In this document: positions 53,951 through 64,000 of the stretch, piece after piece
Layout: every line of letters starts with the position of its first letter
Numbering within the stretch: the first letter of the stretch is position 1
Assembly: GCA_029215795.1 (NCBI GenBank)
Contig: JARDYH010000001.1
Location: 401,921,154-401,985,153 of the forward strand
DNA: 64,000 bases
Source: Anniella stebbinsi
Lineage: Eukaryota > Chordata > Lepidosauria > Squamata > Anniellidae
Direction: 5' to 3'
Position numbers and translations under genes: made by a program
The notes under the pieces: generated by a model
The model's input: the letters and a program-made list of their open reading frames with translations, nothing else
What the model was told of the DNA's origin: nothing
The model's database searches: none

Positions 53951-55264
53951 ACCTCTACAGAGCCAGCTCCAGATTTAAGGGCATCCTAGCTAATTGTCCT
54001 CTGGTGGTTCCCTGCTACACTGGTGGTATTCTAACCATAGGCTTACCTGGTGGTTGAAATGGAGCATTTAAAATGGTGTCCTTGAGCTACATTGGGGGCA
54101 TTGTGGGGCATTTAAAATGGAGGTTTGTAGAGCCAGATCGAGGGGGGAAGGCATCCATGTTCATCACAATGTCATAACCAATGAACTGGAGGGGGAAGGA
54201 GAAGGGGGGTGGGTGGAGCGGCAGAGCAAACAAGAGAATGGAGGTTTCACCGATACCACAAACCCACATGAAAGGGACCATTAGCTTGACATGCTAATGA
54301 AACAGAGGTGGAAATTGCGGAGGCAAACCAGGGAAAAAAGTAGGTGTGATGGAGCTCTATATCACGATCAGAAACAATAGAGTTGGTTTCCCCCCTTCTC
54401 TTTTCCCAGTACTGAGTTCTTAAACTTTGGAATGATATATTAGCCAGTTAAAGCTGAAGAGGCCAACAGGAGGTCCAGATCGTGTTCCAAATGTGCATTA
54501 CAATTATCCCTTCATTTAAACACTAGCCATTAAGCACTGCCAATGTTTACCGTAAACAGGAATCCAAATGCAAGACAAATGAAAAGATTAGGGGCAAACT
54601 GTCATTAAGAGATTACAGTTACTTCAAGCTGCTTCAATTCAGTGACATGATCCAGTATAATTTTGAATGTCCTGCTTTAGTTTCCAGTATGGAGCTCAGA
54701 TTTCACTGGTGGGGGGGAATCTACCAAGTTTTCAGAGACGTTTGTGATTAACGGACCAATCCTGGCACAAGCAGAACCACAGACTGCTCATGAAATTTGG
54801 TGTGTGGGGTTCTTTCTGTCCACTTTCCCCATGGGAGGCCTTGCCCAGGAGCTGCTGCTTCAACAACAATGCAACTCAATGATGCAATCCATAGAGGAGC
54901 TGGAGGTTCTCAGCTTCACCCTGAACCAGGCAGGAACTTGCATGCACTTTCCTCCTCTTCTTGAATAGACTCACATATGTCTAGCTGGGCACTTCACCAG
55001 TGGTTCTGAAGCTCCTGTCTGGCATAGCATCTCCTTTGCTCCTGTGGTCCCTGGGCACTGGACGGTCAGCTCTACACCTGTCACACCTGAGTCTGAAAGC
55101 TCTTTAGGTTCATTGGGGGTATAGGAATCTGCTAGGGGTGCTGCTGGCCCCTCTGCTCATCCTCCAAGGTGACCCCAGCTGCTAGATCTGGCAAATCAGG
55201 GGGCATTGGGAAAAGGAGGGAAAGGAGAATTTCAGCTCTTCTTTCTTCTAATACCATATTTCTG
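53951..55264. other. Low-repeat region
   Basis: No gene is supported. 54420-54660 (TGATATATTAGCCAGTTAAAG, CATTAAGCACTGCC, GAGATTACAGTTAC) is complex and could be conserved non-coding. It ends with TATTTCTG, the left target duplication of the next element. Confidence 0.35.
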
Positions 55265-56070
55265 TAGGGATGTCTATCTTATCATTAAAATGTACAATAA
55301 CGATACAATATGCTCTTTATCGTGCATGCGTTTAACGATAGTGATACGATAGAAAACCCCCGATAAATATCCGATCTGATAATTTTCAGCCTGATTATAT
55401 CGGATTATTGGACTGCCATATAAATAAACCTATAACTTCTGTATTTTAAAAGTTAGAGGCTTGAAACTTGGTCACAGTGCTTATGATTAAAGATCATTTA
55501 AGTTCTGACAGGTCAGAATGACAGCTCGCCACATGCGTTCATTCAGACCTGTCAAAAAGTTGTAGGATCTTTAAAAAATTCATATAAAATCAAGGGTTGG
55601 AGGGATCAATCTAAAATTTCATACACATGTCTAGCACATGTTGCTACACATATGTGCCAAATTTCAGATCAATACCTCCACCCCTGTATTTTATATGAAT
55701 TTTTGAAAGGTCATGCAACTTTTTGATCTATCAGAACTTAAACGTTCTTTAATAAATTCATAAAAAATCGATGGTTGGAGGGATCGATCTCAAATTTCAT
55801 ACACATACTTAGGCATACCCCATAAGCATTGTGACCAAGTTGCAAGCTTGTAATTTTGAAAATACAGAAGTTATAGGCATTTTTTCTAAAAAAAAAAAAA
55901 AAAACCCCAGCTCTATAGGGCACAATGGGGCTGCAAATAAAATATCGGATTTCCGATAATTATCATGAAGACGATATGATTAACCCACGATATTATCGGA
56001 GACGATAATTTTTTTGGTCCGAAATTCCGATAACGATAAAATACGATATTTTTGGGCATGTACATCCCTA
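55265..56070. mobile_element. Complete AT-rich fold-back hAT-like element with CGATA motifs
   Basis: An 806-bp element flanked by identical octamers TATTTCTG (55257-55264 and 56071-56078). Termini are TAGGGATGTCTATC and GGCATGTACATCCCTA. Subterminal zones are packed with ACGATA, CCGATAA and TATCGG. Long inverted arms (55430-55640 against 55670-55880) carry TATAACTTCTGTATTTT...CTTGGTCACA. A poly-A run sits near 55889-55905. No transposase. Its arm module resembles the interior of 45642-46779. Confidence 0.9.
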
Positions 56071-58017
56071 TATTTCTGCCCCTCCCCTCCCATTGCTTGA
56101 GACCTTGAAGCTATTCCAACAGGTGAGACAAATCCCCCATTCTGTTCCTTCATTGTTCCATGGGGTTTCTGTGTTCAGCATCCCAGGGCCTCCTAAAATC
56201 CTGCTTACCTAGGAGAATTTCTAAAATTAATTCCAGAATTGGCGGAGGTTGCTATAGCTTTCACACCCTTTGGCTCTTGTTCTTCAGTCCATCACTCTAC
56301 ATGATACTTAGGCATATGTGCACATTCCTAAATAATGTTTGATTTTCCAAATCTTGATGCGATTGACTGCCTTTGCTTCAAGGTCTGCACCAGTAGACCT
56401 GCTCTGCGTCCGGCTGCTAGTAAAGGTATGGCTAGCCCTCAGCAAAGTCAGGGGCTTTTTGGTGGTGGCATCAAAATACATAGTTTTGATTTTATTTATT
56501 GTTTTAATGCTCAGATTTATTGTCAACCACATTGACCATGTTTGAATAGAAAAGTAGGTTAGATGTTCATTAAAAGAAGTCATTAAAAATGTGGACTTCG
56601 TTTATTTTGCTCTTGCAGAATTGCAAATGCTTCCTTGAACAGTGATAACCACTTGTAACCGAGGGTGAAATGTCTATGTGGCCCCTGGAGGTTATTGCTA
56701 TTTCATATGAGTTGTGCAGCTGACAAACTTAACAAACTTAACAATTCATGTGCTGGGGGTAGAGATGTTTCTTGGAGGGAAATCATCTCTCTTTTGGTCC
56801 GACAGCATTCTGCGGCATGCCTAACTCGGCTTGCATTTGTGGACTGAGCCATGGTTTTTCCCCCCTGAAATCTGGGAGGGTGTTTTCCCCCATCATTTAA
56901 AGCTATTCCTGCATTGAGCAGGCAGTTGGACTTGATGGCCTTATAGGCCCCTTCCAACTACTATTCTATTCTATAAGTAGAGAAATTTGTGTAAATAAAT
57001 AAAAATATGGAAAATTCAGTAGCTAGCCCAACTCACTGCGGATGGTATTGGGCCAGGTAGCAGAAGTCCAGGAGGTTGGGTGTGAGCCAGTGGAAACTCA
57101 TCCACCTCCCCACAGAACTGGATTTTTCCAATGTCTCTAGCTGGAGGGATGGAACAGGGTGAAGGGGAAAAGACCCAGGGGGAGACATCCGCATTTCTTT
57201 TCAGGATGTTTCTGTGTAACAGAAGCCTAGACATTCGGGGGTGGGGAGCAAATTAAAATTAATGTCACTTAAAAAATGGTTGGCTGCCTTTGCTTCTTAA
57301 AGGGAAGGAGTCTTGAAATTGGAGTTGATAATGCGGCTTTTTAGCTTCACTTAATTTTTAACAAGGGCATCTGCAATGTCCTGCAATGGTTTCTTATGGA
57401 ATAATCCATTAAGGCTCTGAAGATGTTGTGCATCATGGGTGGGATTTGAAAAAGCTTTCCAAACAAGCAGATGCAGGTTCTGCGTCCCTTTGCTTAATCC
57501 TTGTTAGTGCTGCGGAGTTGCTCCGCCTCTATCCCTCCTCTTGTGCCCGTGCGTACGAGGGTGAGTGGGTGCGTGCATGTGGAAAGGATCATGTCCTGGG
57601 GGCTGGCCCACGTGGCGTTATGAGTTGGCAGCAGGTCTTACATATTTGAGGGCCACATGCCAGGAAAGCAGAATTACAGTAACTAACATCTTTGGAGTTT
57701 GCCATCACTGGCCAAGGGAAGCAGATGCCAAGTTTCCAAATCTAAAAGAAGCTTTTATTGTGCTCGGATTAAAAATGAAACAACTGTTTATATAGTTGGA
57801 GGCAGGAGCAAACACAGGTGTCAATTGAAAAAATGACAGAGCGTAGTATGACCAGAGGGGGCAGGGGTGGTACCGCATACAGCAGGTTGGATCTTGACTG
57901 GTTCTATCCAATTGGATGATATATAAACTACAAGTCTCATGAAACCATAGTTGAGACCTGGTTACATTGGCCTCTTCAGTATTGAGGTATCTGGATAAAA
58001 CTTCCCCTGAGTTTTTA
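56071..58017. other. Mostly unrecognised, with a short CR1 end
   Basis: 56887-56976 (TTCCTGCATTGAGCAGGCAG, GGACTTGATGGCC, CTATTCTATTCTAT) is the terminal part of a CR1 3' end on the plus strand. No gene is supported elsewhere; opposing short frames at 56308-56583 overlap and lack domains. Confidence 0.45.
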
Positions 58018-58205
58018 TAAGAACATCAGAAGAGCCCTGCTGGATCAGACCCAGGGTCCATCTAGTCCAGCACTTTGTTCACACAGTGGCCAACCAGCTG
58101 TCGACCAGGAACCCACAAGCAGGCTATGGATGCAACAGCACCCTCCCACCCATGTTCCCCAGCTACTGGTGTATATAGGCTTACTGCCTCTGATAATTTC
58201 GTCTA
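58018..58205 (-). mobile_element. CR1/L2-group LINE 3' end, antisense
   Basis: ATAAGAACATCAGAAGAGCC, GGGTCCATCTAGTCCAGCAC, CACAGTGGCCAACCAGCTG and GTGTATATAGGCTTACTGCC: the clearest antisense copy of the 4955-5445 family. Confidence 0.75.
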
Positions 58206-58689
58206 AAGTCAATTTGAAAGTGAATCCAGCAGGTGGTGGTTTAGCAAAATGTGTGTAGAAATATTAGGGAGATGTGGAACGACTAACAGAGAAATTCTGC
58301 TAGACTTAGGGAAAGTCTTTTGGACTACTTTGAAATTCATCAGAGGTTTCACACCAGAAGGGACTTTCAAAAGTCACATGTTAACCAATATTGTGGTGAT
58401 TAAACTTATGGGCAGTGAAAATAATATTGACAACTCATTGGGTTTCTCTCTGCATTTATAAGATGAAAAGCAACCGGATGCTGCCTTTCAAAATAAGCTA
58501 CAAACTGGGTTCCAATGAAAGTTCAACACTTTTTGTTCTTCTCTCTATGCTTTATTTTTGCCACTATTTGATTCAGAGCTCCTGCCAGTAGCCACTATAA
58601 CCCCCCCCCCCACACACACACACACACAAAATGCCCATGCAATGATGCTCGAGCATTAGGGAGACCCTGTGGAAAGGAGGACAGGTCTC
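58206..58689. other. Unrecognised, with C-run and (CA)n
   Basis: No gene is seen. A poly-C plus (CA)n tract lies at about 58601-58629. Confidence 0.45.
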
Positions 58690-58930
58690 CTGTATCTTTA
58701 ACAGTTGTGTAGAAAAGGGAATTTCAGCAGGTGTCATTTGTATGCATGCAGCACCTGGTGGAATTCCCTCTTCATCACCACAGTTCAAGCTGCAGGAGCC
58801 CTGCCCTCTTTTGTATCTGGTCATGCTAGGCAGGGCTCTTGCAGCTTGACCTGTGGTGATGAAGAGGGAATTCCACCAGGTGCTGCATGCATACAAATGA
58901 CAGCTGCTGAAATTCTCTTCCATATGGTCA
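58690..58930. mobile_element. Palindromic MITE related to the 9113 family
   Basis: GTAGAAAAGGGAATTTCAGC, CACCTGGTGGAATTCCCTC and TTCATCACCACAG are mirrored by GTGGTGATGAAGAGGG, AATTCCACCAGGTGC and GCTGCTGAAATTC. The centre contains TTTTGTATCTGGTCATGCTA, which looks like an element terminus, so this may be two half-copies in inverted array. Confidence 0.65.
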
Positions 58931-59756
58931 AAGTATCAAGCATGCCATAGCATTGTTCCAAGGGGGCATCTCAGTGGAAAAGCTGGTGGGTCCCACTGAC
59001 TCCTGTGGTGACAGCAGAAATAAAGGAGAGAGAGAGAGAGAGAGAAACTACCACCACCAGCAAACACTCTCCAAAAATCCAACAATATTCACCCTCCACC
59101 ATGAAACATTAGCACAAATCTGTTCCCCGCACACATACATACACACACAGTTTATGCTGCTGGTGAATGGGATGGTGAATTTGGGGGCAGGCATTTCATT
59201 CACTCTCTCTCACACACACATGCACAGACTATTTCAATTGTTAGAGACAAGTTAAAACCAATCAGGTTTTCCATGACGATGAGAAATGGAGGCTTCAGGA
59301 AGTTACTTTCTGATTTTACTTGATGTGAGTCTAAATATTTGCAGCCTGTAGTAGCGCAAGGGGCCTATAACCCACTCCATGTCCGTCTGCGCGAGTGTAC
59401 TGGAAGGACAAAAAAGGGGCTCTTCACTCTTCAGCCTTCTGAGGCTTTTTATTTTTTTATTATTCTTTTTATTGTTGCCTGACATCTGCTCTCCAAATGT
59501 GGGCCTGTCATTTTTCTTGTTCAATTTTCTTTCCTGCCTGGTTTAGAAAGAGCAGCCAACCATGGATGGGAGCGAGGAGGTTAAGTCCTCAACACCTCCA
59601 AGCCAATTTTCCTCTTTCCTTCTCCTCCTCCTCCTTGACAATAAACAGTATAATGAAATGCCAGTCTCTTATGTTGCTGAAAATGTTTCTGAACTAAATT
59701 TAAAAGACCTCCTTTTTTGTTTGTGTTTGCATGAGGTTTAGCAAGAAGAAAAATTC
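58931..59756. other. Unrecognised, with GA tract
   Basis: (GA)n at about 59026-59046. No gene is supported. Confidence 0.4.
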
Positions 59757-59786
59757 CTCGGCCTTTTGGCTAAGATCAAGTGTAGT
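59757..59786 (+). pseudogene. U2 snRNA 5' fragment
   Basis: Thirty bases, starting CTCGGCCTTTTGGCTAAGAT and ending GTGTAGT, match the 5' domain of spliceosomal U2 snRNA. The first few U2 bases are altered (TTC-CTCGG with an extra C) and homology stops before the branchpoint-binding region and Sm site. It is a truncated, non-functional copy, probably a retropseudogene or part of a chimeric retro-insert. Confidence 0.85.
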
Positions 59787-59859
59787 GTAGGTGGTGGTCT
59801 TCTGGGAGGGACATTGGGCCCTGATCCGCCTTTAAATCACATTTGAAGAACTGCATAAA

Positions 59860-59985
59860 GCAGCCTTTCCCTACCTGGTGCGGTACTGCAACTCCCATCA
59901 TCCCCATGCTGGCTGGGGATGATGTGAGTTGTAGTCTAACACATCTGGAGGGTACCTGGTTGGGAAAGGTTCACATAAACAATAA
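59860..59985. mobile_element. Short palindromic MITE (GATGATGGGAGTT family)
   Basis: CCTTTCCCTACCTGGTGC...GCAACTCCCATCATCCCCA is mirrored by TGGGGATGATGTGAGTTG...GGGTACCTGGTTGGGAAAGG. Halves of this family lie at 21920-21990, 27480-27530 and 46920-47035. Confidence 0.75.
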
Positions 59986-60093
59986 AAAAGAGAATGGAGG
60001 GAGGAGAGAAATGTTTTTTTAAAAGACAGTTTTGTCAGAAAGGAGACAAAAAAACCACCAAGATATAGAAACATACAGAATGCTCCTTACAAA

Positions 60094-60589
60094 TAGTGAT
60101 GAGTGAACCTCATTAAGCCTCAAATCAGGATGGGGATTGATCAACTAAGCAATTTCTCCCAATGACTGGAAAAAATAGCTCAATTGTTACTGGGTTCTCA
60201 AAACCCCCATTGAGCTCCCTATGACATTGTCAGGTATGGAATGGTGCTTTGGACTGCTCCCCAGATGAATCCTGGCCTAATGCTGAAAATGCTCTTCCCC
60301 CTTTAAGGTATCTGGCCAGATCTGGCAGCTGTAATGACCACAATAATGGTGAAAGTTTGGGCGGCCACTTTTCACAAACAAAAAGAAAGAAATCCCTCCC
60401 TCCTGCTCACAAAAGAGAACACAGATTTGCATAGAATTTGCAAATGCTAACAGACTCATTTATTGTGTAGAGTTTTTGTGGAGGCGCACTGTATCACAGG
60501 CTTTGGTAATGTCCAGAGTTTAACGGCAAACTGCACTCCAATTTGTGTTTAGGTTTTGAAAGTGTGAACAAATTTCTCACCCATCCCTA
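60094..60589. mobile_element. AT-rich TAGGGATG-type MITE
   Basis: It begins TAGTGATGAGTGAACC and ends TTTCTCACCCATCCCTA. Flanks CTTACAAA (60086-60093) and ATGACAAA (60590-60597) match at 6 of 8 positions, an eroded 8-bp target duplication. This links the AT-rich family to hAT-type insertion. Confidence 0.6.
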
Positions 60590-60955
60590 ATGACAAAACA
60601 TTCAGGTTAATATTCCACACCAAGGAAGTATGAGTTTTGTCAGCATAGCTAATTCAAACCTGGATGGCCTGCTTTCAGCTCTAGAATCTGCTCCCCAATC
60701 CCACATTAGCCTAGCAAGTGCATAATGTCAAGGAAAATGTATTCTTTATTTATTTTAGCTTTGTGGAGCTCCATTTACAAATGACAAGGTATGGAACATC
60801 CATCAACTAAGTACATTGAAACAAAAAATCCTCACATATCATTTCAGAATGGCAGTTTCAATCATTTAAGTTTTGGGGGGAAAGGGGAGGCTGGAGCTCA
60901 AAAATCCTCTAATTCATGATACTCTAATGATGCTCCTGGTGATTCCACATGGACC
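60590..60955. other. Unrecognised spacer
   Basis: No gene or repeat is recognised. Confidence 0.4.
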
Positions 60956-61287
60956 CATGGTCCAATTGGAGTCCACCAGGAGAATGGTCTTCAGCGTGGT
61001 AGCCCCCTTCCTGTGGAACTCCCTGCCCCTAGAGGTCAGGCAAGCACCAACCCTGTGTTTGCTTCCAGGGCCTCCTGAAAAAGTCTCTTTTTTCCAAGAA
61101 GCCTTCCTTAAGTGACAGCCACAGTTCTTACGGGCATTCTGTGGTTTGTTGTTTTAAGTATCATTTTAATGGTGTTGAACTTTTATATCTTCTACTGTTT
61201 TAATTCTTATGTCCGCTGCTCCAGAATCTGTTTCAGATATGGAGCGTTATACAAATTTTGTAAATCAGTAAATGAAATACTCTACTA
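60956..61287 (+). mobile_element. L2-group LINE 3' end, distinct subfamily
   Basis: The frame ending at 61115 reads RRMVFSVVAPFLWNSLPLEV, then VSFFQEAFLK and a stop. A short 3' region follows (TTTCAGATATGGAGCGTTAT, then TTTGTAAATCAGTAAATG). The LWNSLP motif is the ORF2 C-terminal tail; the 3' end differs from the CCGCCCAGAGAGC family. Confidence 0.7.
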
Positions 61288-62409
61288 ACTGACCTGATAA
61301 CTCTGCCCATACATCACAGGTGTTTAGTACAGGTGTGGTTAGTTGACCTGGGCTTAAGAGCTTTTTGTGTTTTATTCTGATGTCACACGTTCTGGGCCAT
61401 GGCCTTGGCATTTGCCCTTAGTTCTGGAAGACAATTAAACACCAGTAATTGTAATTTATTTTCCTTAAGATTAATGCACAGAGAATTCTCCCCTCACCCC
61501 TTTGGAGTGGCTGCCACTGTTTCAGCCACCAGCTGCAAAGGTGATAACCATGGAAGGTAAATTTCTTGACTTTATGGCATCTATTAACCTGCTCACAAAA
61601 ATGTCAAAGCTGGTGGTAAAGCCTGAAACGCACAGTGACTGGATTTGTCTAACCTCTGATTTTAGCAGTTTTATAACCCGTGGGAGCAAGGGACTTTCCA
61701 GATGACAGGTGAAAAATAAAATTATATATATACCTACTTTACTGGTATAGGCTCCAACTGTCCTGAGGTTCTGGTAAATCACTATCCCTTTCCCCCCAAA
61801 ATTAACATTTTATTGAAAATGTATTTCTTTATTATAGCACACGTGAACTCTTTCCCCCTCTTACTCCTTTGCTTCTCTGTTACTTTAACATCTAAGGCAT
61901 TTGGCTCTATTTTGCGGATGCTGGGTGCCCCTTTTCCTTTTTTTTATCCCATATAACTTCGGTCTTACATGGAATTTTCCAGTAGAACAAACACAGGCTA
62001 AACATAGCCCTGAAAAATATTCAATGAAACAATCAATCACAAGTAATTTTTTTCAATGTGATTTGCTAGTGTCGTCATTGTACTGGGTCCATTCCCTCCC
62101 CAAGATCTCCAGAGGTTACATTTCAAGAAGGGGTGGTGGTGGAGAAATCATTCCTGTAGCACACATGAGTGTAAACACACACACACACATGAACATGATG
62201 GCACTCTGACTTCCATTTCACACAATACAGCTGCGGAGATATACTTTGAACTGTTGGTGATAACTCATTTGTGTGCAATGATGGCTCTTCCACTATATCT
62301 TGGGTGAGGACAAACACGCACCCAGCATTTAAATCAGTGAGATACTGATTATCGCAGACAGCAGGCAGACTACAACAGAGTTAGGCTCCTCCATATGTGG
62401 TCGGAGTCC
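61288..62409. other. Unrecognised sequence
   Basis: No gene is supported. A short (CA)n lies at 62175-62190. Confidence 0.4.
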
Positions 62410-62705
62410 AACACTCATCAGGGAGGTATGAAAATTTTGATTCAGTTTGCAAATAATCTAAATCTGCCTCATTCACACGTTTCACAGCACTGAACAGGAA
62501 TGCATTAAAAAAAAGATGTTCATATATTTCCCAACTTATGATTCTGTTTGGACAAATGAGGGTTTCCCCCCTCCTTTAATGCATGTTTTATTTTTTATAA
62601 AGCATTTTCACACTTTAGTCAAGAGGGGAAAGTGCACACTTTTGAAAAATGCACACAGAAACCCACAATTCTTGTTGAGATATGCAATTTCCCCTTTCAA
62701 ATAAT
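62410..62705. repeat. AT-rich dispersed repeat
   Basis: CCAACACTCATCAGG, then CATTTTCACACTTTAGTC, AAAGTGCACACTTTTG and AAATGCACACAGAAACCC, matches the GTGCATTTT family. Confidence 0.5.
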
Positions 62706-62719
62706 CCAACAAAACATAT

Positions 62720-63112
62720 TGCCCCTGCCAAAGGAAGTGAGGCAGGTGACTACCAGGAGGAGGGCCTTCTCTGCTGTGGCACCCCAGCTGTGGAATGAGC
62801 TCCCCAGAGAGGTTCACCTGGCATCTACATTATACTCCTTTAGACATAGTATTTTCACAGTTCTTCAGTTTGATTTTTAACTTTGCTGTTAAAATTTGTA
62901 TTTTAAATCTGTATTAATTTCTGCAAGGCTGCTTGGTTTTATCCTGGTTGTGCTTTTATATTGTATTTTAAGTTATGTTTTTATACTGTCGTTGTTTTAT
63001 ATTTTGAACGGTATTTATGGTTTTAATTTTTGTAAACCGCCCAGAGAGCTTCGGCTATTGGGCGATAGAGAAATGCAGTCAATAAATAAGTAAATAAATA
63101 ATAAATATATTT
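62720..63112 (+). mobile_element. L2-type LINE 3' end
   Basis: The frame reads LPKEVRQVTTRRRAFSAVAP, then QLWNELPREVHLASTLYSFR, and loses homology before its stop. The full 3' region follows, ending GTAAACCGCCCAGAGAGC, TTCGGCTATTGGGCG and (AAAT)n. This is the sense-strand copy that defines the tails seen antisense at 33308, 35940 and 43624. Confidence 0.8.
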
Positions 63113-64000
63113 CGAGCAATGGGCAATACTGAAAAGAAACAGAGTCTAAGAGAACGTGGAGTACCATTTATTTATCTATGTGGTGTTCTCCTCCGAACGC
63201 ATTAGAAGAGCCCCTCACAACGCAGCGTCTCGTCCCATCCTCAGACACCCTTGAAATGCAACCGAATCTCCTCCTGCATCAATAACTCTCAAAAGTCCCA
63301 CTGCAATGGCATTGTATGTTTCTGGGGAGGAAAGAATTTTAAGCCAATGAAGATTAGCCACCATTGTGTGGCTGTGAGGCGTTCGAGCTCATCTGAAGCT
63401 CATTGGGGGGCCACCTGCCTTTCAGGGCGATGGCCAGGAAGATGAAGGGGGCAGGACTGGAAACAGTGAGGAAGAATGGCACCGTACTCTTAATGGCCAG
63501 CGATATTGGTGCATCTTTGGGAAACGGGTTCTCTAATGAGAAATACCTTTTGTGCTGCCTTTGTCATCAAGACTGAAAGGGGATCAAGAGCTTTTGAAAA
63601 GGAAAGCAATGGATGCACTTTGGTTGTGATAGGCTTTCAAAGGCGAAATGAGTACCAGATTCAGCAAGCCATCTTTGATGGGTGACCCCCTGGGCCACCT
63701 CCTTCCCTCATTGCTGCTGAATAGGTGGCCAAATCAAAGGGCTTTCAAGTTGTTCCGGCAGAATTCAAAGTAAACTAAGCCCGTAAATGGAGGACATGCT
63801 CAAACCAAACCAAACCGAACGAAAAAGGTGGGTTTTCTCTGGTTTAGGCCTCATGTGACAATTTGTTAATTTGAGAAAAGTCATTTTTTGCTTTTGGATG
63901 TCTGTCCACACATGGATATTTTACAGATGGTGAACATCTGTGTGCAGCCGATACTGGGTTTACCGCAGCTGTTCAACGGAACAGGGAATTGGAACGCTAT
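63113..64000. other. Low-repeat sequence at window end
   Basis: No gene or repeat is recognised. Complex, single-copy-looking sequence with moderate CpG near 63195-63235; possibly conserved non-coding or near an exon outside the window. Confidence 0.35.

Noticed and set aside
59757..59786. Functional U2 snRNA gene
   Set aside because: Only 30 nt present; no branchpoint-binding region, Sm site or snRNA promoter elements seen.
1..64000. CRISPR array, prophage or bacterial operon
   Set aside because: Repeat families, SINEs, LINE tails and splice-like signals are all of vertebrate type; no regularly spaced repeat-spacer array or operon was seen.

Overview
This window looks like non-coding nuclear DNA from a squamate reptile, probably a lizard. 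The evidence is the repeat content: tRNA-Ala(UGC)-derived SINEs, a second tRNA-derived SINE whose head and centre resemble Sauria SINEs, CR1 LINE tails ending in ATTCTATG-type repeats, many 3' ends of an L2-type LINE, and a dense set of palindromic hAT-like non-autonomous DNA transposons. I see no prokaryotic gene organisation, CRISPR array or operon. Species assignment is inference; no sequence comparison was run.

No complete protein-coding gene can be supported. The only plausible host coding segment is a 24-codon first exon at 28976-29047: an ATG, a signal-peptide-like stretch and a phase-0 splice donor, just downstream of a CpG-bearing, low-repeat stretch. I do not recognise the gene. Nearly all other open frames fall in repeats, palindromes or microsatellites.

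Layout. 1-843, 5532-6240 and 6687-8017 are copies of a very GC-rich fold-back element starting TAGGGATGTGCA. The copy at 6687-8017 is complete, with 8-bp target duplications and tandem 249-bp palindromic modules. 843-5500 and 8026-15500 hold AT-rich TAGGGATG-type repeats, SINEs, short palindromic MITEs, a 22-bp minisatellite (11745-11964) and LINE tails. 15450-18500 is repeat-poor and TAATTA-rich, a candidate conserved non-coding block. 18540-23130 carries SINEs and LINE fragments. 23130-28700 is mostly unrecognised sequence with one CR1-like tail split by a MITE. 28700-29100 holds the candidate exon, followed by possible intron. 32765-38540 holds antisense L2-type tails and the largest CR1 fragment. 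43624-45300 is a nest: an antisense L2-type LINE interrupted by a second complete GC-rich fold-back element and by a 44-bp retro-tail. 45642-46779 is a hybrid fold-back element, 49133-49789 is a palindrome with another palindromic MITE in its hairpin loop, and 55265-56070 is a third complete fold-back element with different subterminal motifs. A 30-nt U2 snRNA fragment lies at 59757-59786.

The best candidate for something undescribed is the fold-back family. Its members share a TAGGGATGT terminus and 8-bp target duplications but carry interchangeable palindromic modules, each bounded by CTTACCT and AGGTAAG, which reads as a splice-donor consensus on both strands.
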